10,669 nt of DNA, from contig SKZX01000129.1 of NCBI GenBank assembly GCA_007127175.1, positions 1 through 10,669 on the forward strand, in the 5' to 3' direction. Shown one piece after another: positions 1 to 6,817 of this stretch (positions are counted from its first letter, which is position 1; every line of letters starts with the position of its first letter). The DNA comes from Desulfobacterales bacterium (GTDB taxonomy: Bacteria; Desulfobacterota; Desulfobacteria; Desulfobacterales; Desulfosalsimonadaceae). The position numbers were made by a program, and so were the translations under genes. The notes under the pieces are model-generated. The model did no database searches and was not told where the DNA came from. It saw nothing but the letters and a program-made list of their open reading frames with translations.

Positions 1-1718
1 CCCTGCTCGGTATACTCCCTGGCGTTTTCGGAACGATAGAATTCATTGAAAATATTTGACACATCATTGTCCGGAATGCCGATGCCCGTATCAGATACAT
101 CCAGCAGGATATGGCTTCGTTTATCCAGCGACAGTGCCACGGACACAGCGCCACCGTCCGGTGTGTACTTGATGGCGTTGGAGACAAGGTTTGAAAAAAG
201 GTCGTCGAGCAGTTGGGGGTCGGTACGGATAGACGGGATCGCCTCATCAATTTGCAGTTCAAACCGGATATTTTTTTCAGAAGCCCGGGCTTCATAAAAA
301 TCAGCGACCTCCCTGAGCTTTTTTTTCACATCAACCGCGTCAGCGGTATATGCCTGGCGGTCCGCACGCTTGATGCCGATTTTAAGCAAATCCCCGACCA
401 TGCTGCCCAACAGGCTGATCCGGGTCCTGCACCGCGAGAGGACCGCTTTCTGGCCGGGGTCCACCGGCCCATGGTAGCCTTTATCCAGCATGTCCAGCAT
501 GCTGACGGCAGCATTAAGTGGGGCGCGCAGCTGATGGGCGGCTTTTTTGAGAAACCATGCCTTGTTCTCCTGGTTTCGGATATTCTCGATGCCGATGGCC
601 GTCAAATCCGCCATCAGGGAAAAAAATTCCACATCCGATCCGGAAAAAAAATTCGGGACACCGCTGTAAACGCAGAACACACCGATGATCATTTTTTCAG
701 ACCTCAGGGGAAGACAAATCATGGATGAAATGTTTTCCTCCTGAATATCCTCGGGATACTGAAAGGCGTCTTTTTCGTCGATGCTTCCAATGCTGAAGCG
801 GTCCCCCTCGATCACCCGTAAATTGAACGGGCTTTTTTCTATCCGGATAGGCCCTTTTTCAACATAGCGCCCGCTGAGACCGTAAGCGGAAATGAATTTC
901 AGGTGGCGGCGCTGGTCGTCCAACAGCTTGATGGAACACGCTTTGACGCCCATAATGACAGCGGCGTTTCTGGCGGCCGAATCCGCCAGCGCCTTGAGGT
1001 CCGTGCACGTATGCATTTCCTTGACCATTTCATAGAGCGCTTTGAGCTTGGTGATGTTGCCGTCGAGTTCCCTTGAAATCCTCAAAAGCTCCCGCCCCTT
1101 GGTCCGGAGGCTGGTTTTCAGGGAAGTGATCAGGTAGGCCGTGACCATGACGGCGGCAGAAAAAATTAAATATGCACCGATGACATCCGCTGAACGGATC
1201 CCGTCTTCCGCGAATGGATACCCCAATAACGGGTGCGGCACAGCCAGCACCCCGGTGGCCTGGAGAACGACCATGCATCCCATGACCACAAGGACGATCA
1301 GGGAATATACATAGCAGCTTGGCGGAGACAAAAGGATGCCGGTCAACAGGATATGAAAGAAAATGAAGATGACAATGGGGCTGTAAAAACCGCCGGTGAA
1401 AAAAATGATGGTGAAAAGCGCTATAAAATCAAGCGTAAAATGAACATGGGCAAATATGACGGCGTTTTTTGCATCCGCCGTTTGGCTGGTTTTGCGGCGC
1501 TGCCAGGCCGCGAACAGCCCATTGTATGCCGCACAGAACAGCAGCGTGGCCGAAACGGGCCATATGGCAATGGGGTAGCCAATGAAATAAGCGGACCAAC
1601 TTGCCGCCAGGCCCAGCACCACCGCTATCCACCGGAGCAGGATAAACCATTGGATGCGCTCCATCAGCTCCTTTCGGAAGAACAACTGGTCCTTCATCAA
1701 TTGGTGGCCGTTATCCAT
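1..1718 (-). CDS. GAF-domain membrane histidine kinase, 3' end cut by window edge
   Basis: 572 codons are visible and no stop is reached; reading stops at a Gln-Gly just before the expected G2 box (GTGLGL), so only the last few dozen residues are missing. Residues ~23-190 hold about six hydrophobic segments and no obvious periplasmic domain, then a short charged linker and a GAF-like domain (~205-375). The HisKA H-box is AHQLRAPL with His395. The ATPase domain shows the N-box (SNAIKYTP, Asn514) and G1 box (DTGIGIP, Asp543). The ATG at 1718 is preceded by an AGGGG-like ribosome site; an in-frame TGA at 1748-1746 blocks longer starts apart from rare codons. It lies 164 bp downstream of the acyl-CoA synthetase gene on the same strand and may be co-transcribed with it. 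No response regulator is adjacent in the visible part, so its partner is unknown; the stand-alone receiver at 6394-6765 is one candidate. The GAF ligand cannot be told from sequence. Confidence 0.9.
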   Translation of the reverse strand, partial: MDNGHQLMKDQLFFRKELMERIQWFILLRWIAVVLGLAASWSAYFIGYPIAIWPVSATLLFCAAYNGLFAAWQRRKTSQTADAKNAVIFAHVHFTLDFIALFTIIFFTGGFYSPIVIFIFFHILLTGILLSPPSCYVYSLIVLVVMGCMVVLQATGVLAVPHPLLGYPFAEDGIRSADVIGAYLIFSAAVMVTAYLITSLKTSLRTKGRELLRISRELDGNITKLKALYEMVKEMHTCTDLKALADSAARNAAVIMGVKACSIKLLDDQRRHLKFISAYGLSGRYVEKGPIRIEKSPFNLRVIEGDRFSIGSIDEKDAFQYPEDIQEENISSMICLPLRSEKMIIGVFCVYSGVPNFFSGSDVEFFSLMADLTAIGIENIRNQENKAWFLKKAAHQLRAPLNAAVSMLDMLDKGYHGPVDPGQKAVLSRCRTRISLLGSMVGDLLKIGIKRADRQAYTADAVDVKKKLREVADFYEARASEKNIRFELQIDEAIPSIRTDPQLLDDLFSNLVSNAIKYTPDGGAVSVALSLDKRSHILLDVSDTGIGIPDNDVSNIFNEFYRSENAREYTEQ

Positions 1719-1882
1719 ATCCGCGCCCCTGTCCAAAAGTGATGTTCAGGCCTGCAAATGGTTCCCTTCCGACATCTCTCTGATTATGGCAAACCGGCCG
1801 TCGAAGGTCCACCGGTTTTTCCGGGAACCCGGCAATCGGTTATTTTTGCTCCGCGCTGCCGGCATACCGTATCTTTCGTCTA
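1719..1882 (-). other. 164-bp gap between acyl-CoA synthetase and GAF kinase genes
   Basis: I see no convincing promoter and no hairpin with a T-tract here. Short GC-rich dyads are present at 1812-1824 (CCGG-TTTTT-CCGG) and 1821-1832 (CCGGG-AA-CCCGG), but the stems are too short or the loops too tight for a confident terminator call. Read-through from the upstream gene into the kinase is therefore plausible. Confidence 0.45.
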
Positions 1883-4594
1883 TCACTTGCCGTTTTTCGC
1901 GGCAGGGAAATCCCCCTCCTGCCGCCATCGGGTCAAATCAAGACTCAGGTTGTATTCCCCGCTGCCGTCATGGTGCTTGACGGCAAAGCCCATTTTTTTG
2001 GCCATGGCAAGCATCTTGGTGTTTCCCGGCAGCACCACTGCCCATACATTTTCAATGTTTTTTTCCCGGGCGAAATTCAAGCATCGCTCCAGCAGGGCAG
2101 CCCCGATGCCCCTGCCCTGCCACTGATCGGCCACCACCACGGCGAACTCCGCGGATTTCAGGCTGCTGCCGGCAATCACCCGGCTGACCCCCAGCATCTT
2201 TTCCGAGTTGCCGGATACCGATATTGCCACCAGGGCGATCTCCCTGTCATAGTCGATCTGGGTATAGCGGGCCAGCATGTGGTGGGGCAACCTTTTCATG
2301 ACATTGAAAAACCGGAAGTACACGCTCTCCGGTGAAAGGACGCTGAACATATCTTCCAGAAGCGGGGCGTCCTCCGGCCGAATGGGCCGAATCATCAGCC
2401 GCCCTGCACCTTCGATCTCGATTTCCTCTTCATACTGGTTCGGGTAGGGACTGATGACAAGGTGGAGAGGGGCTTCAACCGCCGATGGAGCGACGACCGC
2501 CCTGGCGTCCACGGCAATGATGCGGCCGCCATGGATCAACAGGGGATTGATATCGACCTCTGCAATTTCCGCAAAATCGGTCACCATCTGTGAAAGCCGG
2601 ATCAACAGGGATTCCAGTTGCAGCATATCCACGGCCGCGATACTGCGATATCCGCGCAGGACCCGGCAAATCAGGGTTTTTTCGATCATGTGCCTGGCCA
2701 GCAAACGGTTCAGGGGCGGCAATCCAATGCAACGATCCTTAAATACCTCCGTGAGCACCCCGCCTGTCCCGAAAAGCAGCACAGGCCCGAAATCCTTGTC
2801 TTTCCGGGCCCCTGCGATCAATTCAAAATCCCCACGGGGCAGCATTTTCTGAACGCTCACGCCGGCAAAGGCTCCCGGATGCCGATCCGTCACATTGGCG
2901 CGAATGTAATCGAATGCCGTCCGAACACCCCGGGCATCCCGGATATCGAGTACGACCCCCCCGATATCGCTCTTGTGCACGATATCCGGTGAATGAACTT
3001 TCATCACCACGGGATAGCCCATGGTTTCCGCAATCTGCACCGCATGTCCGGCATCGTTAGCCGTTTCAGTGGGATTGACGGCGATGCCGTACGCGGAAAG
3101 AAGCATTTTCGCTTCCATTTCCGTCAAAAGGCCGCTTTTCCGCCCAAGCCCGGCATCGATCAACCGGCGTGCCGCGCTTCGATCAAAGGAAAGCCGGTCG
3201 GGCAGCTTTTTTGGAATCTGCTGAAGCAGTTCAATGTTGCGGGAATAGTGGTAAAGGTCCATGAACGCGCGAACCGCGCGCTCCGGCGAATCAAATGTCG
3301 GGATTCCGGACCGGTTGAAAACCGCCCGGCCCGTCTCCGCGTCACTCCCCCCCAGCCAGGCCGTAAACACCGGGGACGTCGAGTTTTTTAATTGCTCTGA
3401 AAGGTTTCTGGCCGTTCGCTCAGGCTCTGCAATGTCATGGGGGACCAGCATGACGAGCAGGCCGTCGACCTCCCTGGCATGCATGAGAATATCGACGGTT
3501 TTTGCATATCGCGAAGGTGTGGCATCGTCCAAGATATCCACCGGGTTTAACCGGCTCCAGTGCGGCGGCAAGATGGCGTCCAGTTTGTTCAGGGTTTCCG
3601 GCGACAGGGATGCAGGCGCCACACCGTAATCCCAGAGCGCATCCACGGCCATGATACCGGGCCCGCCGGCATTGGTGACGATGGCCAGGCCCTGCCCCTT
3701 GGGGCCGGGCTGCTTGCCGATAAACTCAGCGCAATCAAAGAGCTCGGCAAAGGTCTTGACCCGGATGATCCCGGCCCGTTGAAACGCTGCATCATATGTG
3801 GCATCCTCCCCTGTCAGGGCGCCGGTATGAGAAAATACAGCGGCAGCGCCGGCGGCTGACCGGCCGGATTTCAGAGCGATGATGGGCTTGATGCGGGAAA
3901 CCGCGCGCGCCGCGCTCATGAAATGACGGATGCCAGACAGGTTTTCCGCGTACATGACGATACTGCCCACATTGGGGTCACCGCCCAGGTAGTCGATCAT
4001 ATCGCCGAAATCCACGTCCAGCATTGAGCCCAGGCTCACAAAATAACTGAAACCGATGTGTTCCTTTGCGGCAAAATCCAGAATGGCCCTGCAGATGGCC
4101 CCGCTCTGGGAAATAAAAGCCATTTTCCCTCTGCCCGGCATGCAGCCGGCAAAACCGGCATTCAAACCCTCGAAGGGAGAAATGATGCCGAAAGAGTTGG
4201 GGCCGATGAGCCGAAAACCGGAGTTGCGGATGCCCTCAAGGATCGTCTGCTCCATGGCCGCGCCCCTGTCTCCGGTCTCCCTGCCGCCGGTCGACAAAAC
4301 GAGCGCCCCGCCGATCCCTTTGCCTGCGCAGGCCCTGACGATCCCGGCAACGCTTTGAATCGGCGTTGCAATGACGGCCAAATCAACCGGTTCCGGCAAA
4401 TCCTCTACACAACCATAGACCTTCCAACCCAGAACCTTGCCATTATGGAGATTCACCGGGTAGATCCGTCCCCGGAACCCGCCGCCGACAAGGTTGTGCA
4501 TTACAGCACTGCCCGCGCTCATCGGTTTGCGGCTGGCGCCGATGACGGCCACGGATTCTGGAGCAAACACCCTTTCGAGATTGGCAGCGCTCAT
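1883..4594 (-). CDS. NDP-forming acyl-CoA synthetase fused to a C-terminal GNAT acetyltransferase (Pat/Acd-like)
   Basis: 903 residues. Residues 1-~130 form a CoA-binding Rossmann-type domain (FAPESVAVIGAS near the start). Residues ~131-300 are succinyl-CoA-ligase-like, with GPNSFGI (131-137), SQSGAI (162-167) and SHTGAL carrying His256, the position of the phosphohistidine in ADP-forming acetyl-CoA synthetases. A second ligase-like segment covers ~300-450. Residues ~485-705 are an ATP-grasp domain (KVHSPDIVHKSDIGGV at 532-547; EVDINPL at 679-685). Residues ~730-890 are a GNAT domain with the acetyl-CoA loop QWQGRGIGAA (824-833) and the N..M..A.KMGF helix near the end. Domain order and length match the bacterial Pat/PatZ protein lysine acetyltransferases (~880-900 residues). 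The ATG at 4594 follows AAAAGGAG by 6 nt; the frame continues 52 codons upstream but without family similarity. A sigma54-type promoter lies about 145 bp upstream. It could act as an ATP-producing acyl-CoA synthetase, a protein acetyltransferase, or both; sequence alone does not decide. Confidence 0.95.
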   Translation of the reverse strand: MSAANLERVFAPESVAVIGASRKPMSAGSAVMHNLVGGGFRGRIYPVNLHNGKVLGWKVYGCVEDLPEPVDLAVIATPIQSVAGIVRACAGKGIGGALVLSTGGRETGDRGAAMEQTILEGIRNSGFRLIGPNSFGIISPFEGLNAGFAGCMPGRGKMAFISQSGAICRAILDFAAKEHIGFSYFVSLGSMLDVDFGDMIDYLGGDPNVGSIVMYAENLSGIRHFMSAARAVSRIKPIIALKSGRSAAGAAAVFSHTGALTGEDATYDAAFQRAGIIRVKTFAELFDCAEFIGKQPGPKGQGLAIVTNAGGPGIMAVDALWDYGVAPASLSPETLNKLDAILPPHWSRLNPVDILDDATPSRYAKTVDILMHAREVDGLLVMLVPHDIAEPERTARNLSEQLKNSTSPVFTAWLGGSDAETGRAVFNRSGIPTFDSPERAVRAFMDLYHYSRNIELLQQIPKKLPDRLSFDRSAARRLIDAGLGRKSGLLTEMEAKMLLSAYGIAVNPTETANDAGHAVQIAETMGYPVVMKVHSPDIVHKSDIGGVVLDIRDARGVRTAFDYIRANVTDRHPGAFAGVSVQKMLPRGDFELIAGARKDKDFGPVLLFGTGGVLTEVFKDRCIGLPPLNRLLARHMIEKTLICRVLRGYRSIAAVDMLQLESLLIRLSQMVTDFAEIAEVDINPLLIHGGRIIAVDARAVVAPSAVEAPLHLVISPYPNQYEEEIEIEGAGRLMIRPIRPEDAPLLEDMFSVLSPESVYFRFFNVMKRLPHHMLARYTQIDYDREIALVAISVSGNSEKMLGVSRVIAGSSLKSAEFAVVVADQWQGRGIGAALLERCLNFAREKNIENVWAVVLPGNTKMLAMAKKMGFAVKHHDGSGEYNLSLDLTRWRQEGDFPAAKNGK

Positions 4595-4600
4595 GATGCG

Positions 4601-4608
4601 CTCCTTTT
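4601..4608 (-). promoter_or_regulatory. Ribosome binding site fixing the acyl-CoA synthetase start
   Basis: AAAAGGAG on the minus strand, 6 nt before the ATG at 4594. It is the only strong Shine-Dalgarno near any candidate start and sits exactly where family similarity begins (MSAANLERVFAPESVAVIGAS), so it rules out the longer in-frame ATG at 4750. That ATG would also lie inside the sigma54 promoter. Confidence 0.8.
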
Positions 4609-4713
4609 GTCTGAACCCATAAAAACTGCGCCTTGCTGGAATCCCTTGAAACAGGTTTCCGGATACGGGTGCGACCGGCATATGATTGCCGCAGCGCCAA
4701 AAAGAGAGACGGC

Positions 4714-4733
4714 ATTCATTGCCTGCCATGAAT
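4714..4733. repeat. Inverted repeat at the predicted transcription start of the acyl-CoA synthetase gene
   Basis: Perfect 6-bp arms ATTCAT (4714-4719) and ATGAAT (4728-4733) with an 8-bp spacer. The centre lies about 17 nt downstream of the -12 GC of the sigma54-type promoter, the same offset as the larger inverted repeat at the receiver promoter. It could be a repressor or modulator site, or chance; six-base arms alone are weak. Confidence 0.4.
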
Positions 4734-4738
4734 TGAAA

Positions 4739-4754
4739 AGCAATATGCATGCCA
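4739..4754 (-). promoter_or_regulatory. Sigma54 (-24/-12) promoter for the acyl-CoA synthetase gene
   Basis: The minus strand reads TGGCAT-GCATA-TTGCT, matching the sigma54 consensus TGGCAY-N5-TTGCW with GG at 4753-4752 and GC at 4741-4740 in the obligatory spacing. The predicted start is near 4728, giving a ~134-nt leader to the ATG at 4594. Two things support it: a near-copy precedes the receiver gene (6815-6830), and a sigma54 activator with GAFTGA is encoded in the same window. No transcript evidence is available. Confidence 0.8.
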
Positions 4755-4826
4755 TTGCAGGCACCACTTCGCAGGCAGGGCGTATTATGATGCCGCCGCT
4801 GTGTTTTTCAAACAGATGAATGATGA

Positions 4827-4843
4827 TTTTTTTTTTTTTTTTT
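4827..4843. repeat. 17-nt T homopolymer
   Basis: Seventeen consecutive T on the plus strand (an A-tract for the synthetase gene), 73 bp upstream of the -24 box. Possible roles are DNA bending between enhancer and promoter, or length variation by slippage. The exact length may also be uncertain because long homopolymers are often misread. Confidence 0.9.
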
Positions 4844-4873
4844 AAACAATTCCGCCTGGCACAAGACAGCACC

Positions 4874-4887
4874 TATTACATGTTATA
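4874..4887. promoter_or_regulatory. Imperfect palindrome, possible activator site upstream of the synthetase promoter
   Basis: TATTACATGTTATA is palindromic at 12 of 14 positions around ACATGT. It lies about 150 bp upstream of the predicted start of the synthetase transcript, a normal distance for an enhancer used by an NtrC-type activator. The assignment is speculative. Confidence 0.25.
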
Positions 4888-5019
4888 TGAAATGCGCCTG
4901 CCTCAACGTCCGTGGGACATCAACACACGGTTTTCTCCAAATATGTTCACCAGAACGGAAGAAGTTTACAGGCAACGTCATCGCCTGGCTAATGGCCGCT
5001 TTTTTCTCACTGCCCTGCA

Positions 5020-5048
5020 TTGACGATTGCGAACAAAACAGTTAAAGT
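5020..5048 (+). promoter_or_regulatory. Possible sigma70-type promoter for the antiporter gene
   Basis: TTGACG (5020-5025), a 17-nt spacer, then TAAAGT (5043-5048). The -35 is 5/6 and the -10 is 4/6 to consensus, with ideal spacing. A start near 5055 would leave a ~109-nt leader before the ATG at 5164. This is a weak prediction, but the best match I see on this strand. Confidence 0.35.
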
Positions 5049-5163
5049 TGATGAACTCGTAAAGTTGAGATCAGAAACATGCGCCTTCCGGCAGGCACCT
5101 TCCCGTTGCCATGCCGCCGGCACTTAGACAAACAACACCAAACGGCCCGGTTACATCAGTGCT

Positions 5164-6141
5164 ATGTGGCTTCATCTCGTACTCACGGCAATCGGCTTTG
5201 CAATGCTTTACGCCGGGGCGGAATGGCTGGTCAAGGGATCAGCGAGCCTTGCACGGCGACTGGGCATCTCCCCCGTCATTATCGGGCTCACGGTCGTGGC
5301 TTTCGGCACATCCGCGCCCGAACTGGTCATCAGTGTAGTCTCGTCCCTTTCGGACCGTTCAATGATCGCGGTGGGCAACGTGATCGGCAGTAATATCTGC
5401 AACACAACGCTCGTGCTGGGTGTTGCAGCGCTTCTCATCCCGGTTACCGCTGACCGGTCGGTGGTCCGGCGGGACATCCCCCTGATGCTGGCCATATCCC
5501 TCTTCCTGGTGGCGCTGTCCTTCAACGCCGTTATCACCCGGATCGAGGGCGCTGTTTTGTTCGCAGGCATCATCGCGTATATCGGGTTCAATTACCGGCT
5601 TTGGAAAACCGCCCGGGCGCGTGAGAACAATGAAGCGCCAGGCATCCTAAAGGATGCGGAAAAAGCCGCCGTGGTGGAATCAGGGCTGAAGCAGGCGCTG
5701 CTCATCATCGCGGGGATCGCCTTTGTGGTTATCGGCGCCCAGGTACTCATCGATGCCGTGGTCGTGATCATGGATCGCATCGGTGTAAGCGAGAAGTTCA
5801 TCGGCCTTACCGTGATCGCCTTTGGCACATCCCTGCCGGAGCTGGCGACATCCGTTGTGGCCGCCCTGAGACGGGAAATGGACATCAGCATCGGCAACCT
5901 GGTGGGCAGCAACGTCTTCAATATCCTGAGCGTGCTCGGGGCCGCGGCCATGGTCAGGCCCATCACCATTCCCGGCGGCTTCATTCAAAGCGGCATGGTT
6001 GTCGACTACGGGGTCATGATTCTTGCGGGCGTCGTGCCGTGGCTCCTTATGCGAAAAGACTTCACCATACACCGCTCCGGGGGGATGCTTCTGCTGGCCA
6101 TGTACGCGGGTTACCTGTTTTACCTGGTTCAAACCGGATAG
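5164..6141 (+). CDS. CaCA-family Na+/Ca2+ (cation/calcium) antiporter, YrbG-like
   Basis: 325 residues, almost entirely hydrophobic segments, as expected for the inner-membrane CaCA exchanger family with about ten helices. The two alpha-repeats typical of the family are clear: GTSAPEL (48-54) with GNVIGSNICN (71-80), and GTSLPEL (221-227) with GNLVGSNVFN (244-253). Their Glu and Asn residues are the usual ion ligands. A hydrophilic loop at ~146-174 separates the halves. Length is normal for bacterial members. Start choice: an in-frame TAG lies about 13 codons upstream and the ATG at 5164 is the first start after it; I see no good Shine-Dalgarno, so initiation may be weak. It is the only plus-strand gene and probably a separate unit. 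Nothing links it to the acyl-CoA genes except position. The transported ion is inferred from the family. Confidence 0.95.
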   Translation: MWLHLVLTAIGFAMLYAGAEWLVKGSASLARRLGISPVIIGLTVVAFGTSAPELVISVVSSLSDRSMIAVGNVIGSNICNTTLVLGVAALLIPVTADRSVVRRDIPLMLAISLFLVALSFNAVITRIEGAVLFAGIIAYIGFNYRLWKTARARENNEAPGILKDAEKAAVVESGLKQALLIIAGIAFVVIGAQVLIDAVVVIMDRIGVSEKFIGLTVIAFGTSLPELATSVVAALRREMDISIGNLVGSNVFNILSVLGAAAMVRPITIPGGFIQSGMVVDYGVMILAGVVPWLLMRKDFTIHRSGGMLLLAMYAGYLFYLVQTG

Positions 6142-6324
6142 AACCCCTCTCAAAATTGGTCATTATTATAGCCATCTGCCTTCATTGACGTGTCCCAGGT
6201 ATTCTTGACACGCCCCTAAAAAGACGGTCTTTATAACGTTTGATTTTATCCAAATCGAAAGAAAAGAATATGTCGTCTATATACGCGAATCTTGATCCTT
6301 GCCGTGTTCTGTGGGTTTGAGGAA

Positions 6325-6348
6325 ACCGATTTTGATACCGATTTCGAT
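6325..6348. repeat. Tandem 12-bp direct repeat
   Basis: ACCGATTTTGAT (6325-6336) is followed directly by ACCGATTTCGAT (6337-6348); 11 of 12 positions match. Only two units, so a small duplication or a paired protein-binding site are both possible. Confidence 0.7.
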
Positions 6349-6350
6349 CA

Positions 6351-6368
6351 CCCAACAAAAAGGTTGGG
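6351..6368 (-). terminator. Hairpin downstream of the receiver gene, weak terminator candidate
   Basis: Perfect 6-bp stem CCCAAC/GTTGGG with a 6-nt loop, starting 25 nt past the receiver stop codon in the minus-strand direction. In that transcript the loop is CUUUUU, but no U-tract follows the stem, so it is not a classical intrinsic terminator. Confidence 0.3.
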
Positions 6369-6393
6369 CTGAAAGACAAAGCTGAGATGTATT

Positions 6394-6765
6394 CTAAGCG
6401 TGCCCTTTTGTCAGCAGCTTTTTAACGGTGCTGATAAGGGAGACCGGGTTTGCTGTTTTTTCAACAAAGGCGGCCGCCTTCCGGTAGACAGGGTCTTGCG
6501 CATATTCATCATAAGGAGAGTACACAATCACGGGGATTGAAACTTGTCCGGCTGCAATTCTATTCATTACCGCCTTGCCCCCGAACCGGGGCAGGTCCGG
6601 ATCCAGTACCAGGAGGCATGGCGCCGGGAAGGCATCAATTTTTCGAAACACCTCCTCCGCGCTTCCTGCACTGACCACCTCAAAGCCCGCATCCGCAAAC
6701 TCGGCCGCCAGAAAACGCAAAATGCGCGGATTGGTATCGGCAATCAGGATAACCGGCGCTTTCAT
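6394..6765 (-). CDS. Stand-alone response-regulator receiver domain protein
   Basis: 123 residues covering a single REC domain with no output domain. The phospho-acceptor is Asp55 (LLVLDPDLPRFGG). The switch Ser83 (VIVYS) and Lys103 (AFVEK) are in the expected places. Two departures from consensus: the N-terminal acidic pair is reduced to one Asp (ADTN, Asp10), and the Pro after the conserved Lys is Thr (EKTANP). The single acidic residue should still allow Mg2+ binding, possibly with altered phosphorylation. The ATG at 6765 is preceded by GAGGG 10 nt upstream, rather far. It has its own sigma54-type promoter (6830-6815), so it is transcribed separately from the NtrC-type operon 215 bp upstream. 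Likely roles are phosphate sink, phosphorelay intermediate, or protein-interaction switch for one of the kinases here; the sequence does not say which. Confidence 0.9.
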   Translation of the reverse strand: MKAPVILIADTNPRILRFLAAEFADAGFEVVSAGSAEEVFRKIDAFPAPCLLVLDPDLPRFGGKAVMNRIAAGQVSIPVIVYSPYDEYAQDPVYRKAAAFVEKTANPVSLISTVKKLLTKGHA

Positions 6766-6780
6766 TCGCTTCAGACCCTC

Positions 6781-6817
6781 GCTTTATTGATGTATGCCAT
6801 CATGCCATCAATAAAGC
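6781..6817. repeat. Perfect 12-bp inverted repeat overlapping the receiver promoter and start site
   Basis: Arms GCTTTATTGATG (6781-6792) and CATCAATAAAGC (6806-6817) match perfectly, with a 13-bp spacer. One arm includes the -12 GC (6817-6816) of the sigma54-type promoter; the predicted start (~6804) is in the spacer; the other arm ends 15 nt before the start codon. Because the transcript would begin inside the repeat, an RNA hairpin is unlikely, and an operator that can occlude sigma54 RNA polymerase fits better. Confidence 0.75.

Larger units (their letters stand above)
4595..5163. other. 569-bp divergent intergenic region
   Basis: It separates the minus-strand acyl-CoA synthetase gene from the plus-strand antiporter gene. 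From left to right it holds the synthetase ribosome site, a ~134-nt leader, an inverted repeat at the predicted start site, a sigma54-type promoter (4739-4754), a 17-T homopolymer (4827-4843), an imperfect palindrome (4874-4887), and a weak sigma70-like promoter pointing at the antiporter (5020-5048). I see no convincing gene in it; a 67-codon plus-strand frame at 4820-5023 starts inside the T-run and looks spurious. Confidence 0.7.
6142..6393. other. 252-bp gap between convergent antiporter and receiver genes
   Basis: AT-richer than the genes on either side. It holds a 6-bp inverted repeat CGTGTC/GACACG (6189-6212), a 13-bp odd palindrome AAAGAC-G-GTCTTT (6220-6232), a tandem 12-bp repeat (6325-6348) and a small hairpin (6351-6368). 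No convincing gene or canonical T-tailed terminator is visible for either side. Confidence 0.55.

Noticed and set aside
1746..1928. 60-codon minus-strand frame just upstream of the GAF kinase, in the same frame
   Set aside because: It ends in a TGA before the kinase start, begins inside the synthetase gene, and has no homology or ribosome site. There is no sign it was once part of the kinase.
4595..4750. 52-codon N-terminal extension of the acyl-CoA synthetase
   Set aside because: The extension has no family similarity, its ATG lies inside the sigma54 promoter, and a strong ribosome site precedes the ATG at 4594.
4058..4819. 253-codon plus-strand open frame opposite the acyl-CoA synthetase start
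   Set aside because: It overlaps the real gene and its promoter, and shows no recognisable domain or ribosome site.
4857..4872. Plus-strand TGGCAC-like sigma54 box towards the antiporter
   Set aside because: The downstream GC falls one base short of the strict -24/-12 spacing; a second TGGC at 4986 fails in the same way.
4820..5023. 67-codon plus-strand frame starting in the T-run
   Set aside because: Its Phe-rich start is just the homopolymer. There is no Shine-Dalgarno or family similarity, and the frame would change with tract length.
6189..6237. TTGACA with TATAAC downstream plus small dyads between the convergent genes
   Set aside because: The spacer is 21 nt, too long for a sigma70 promoter, and it would only transcribe antisense into the receiver gene.
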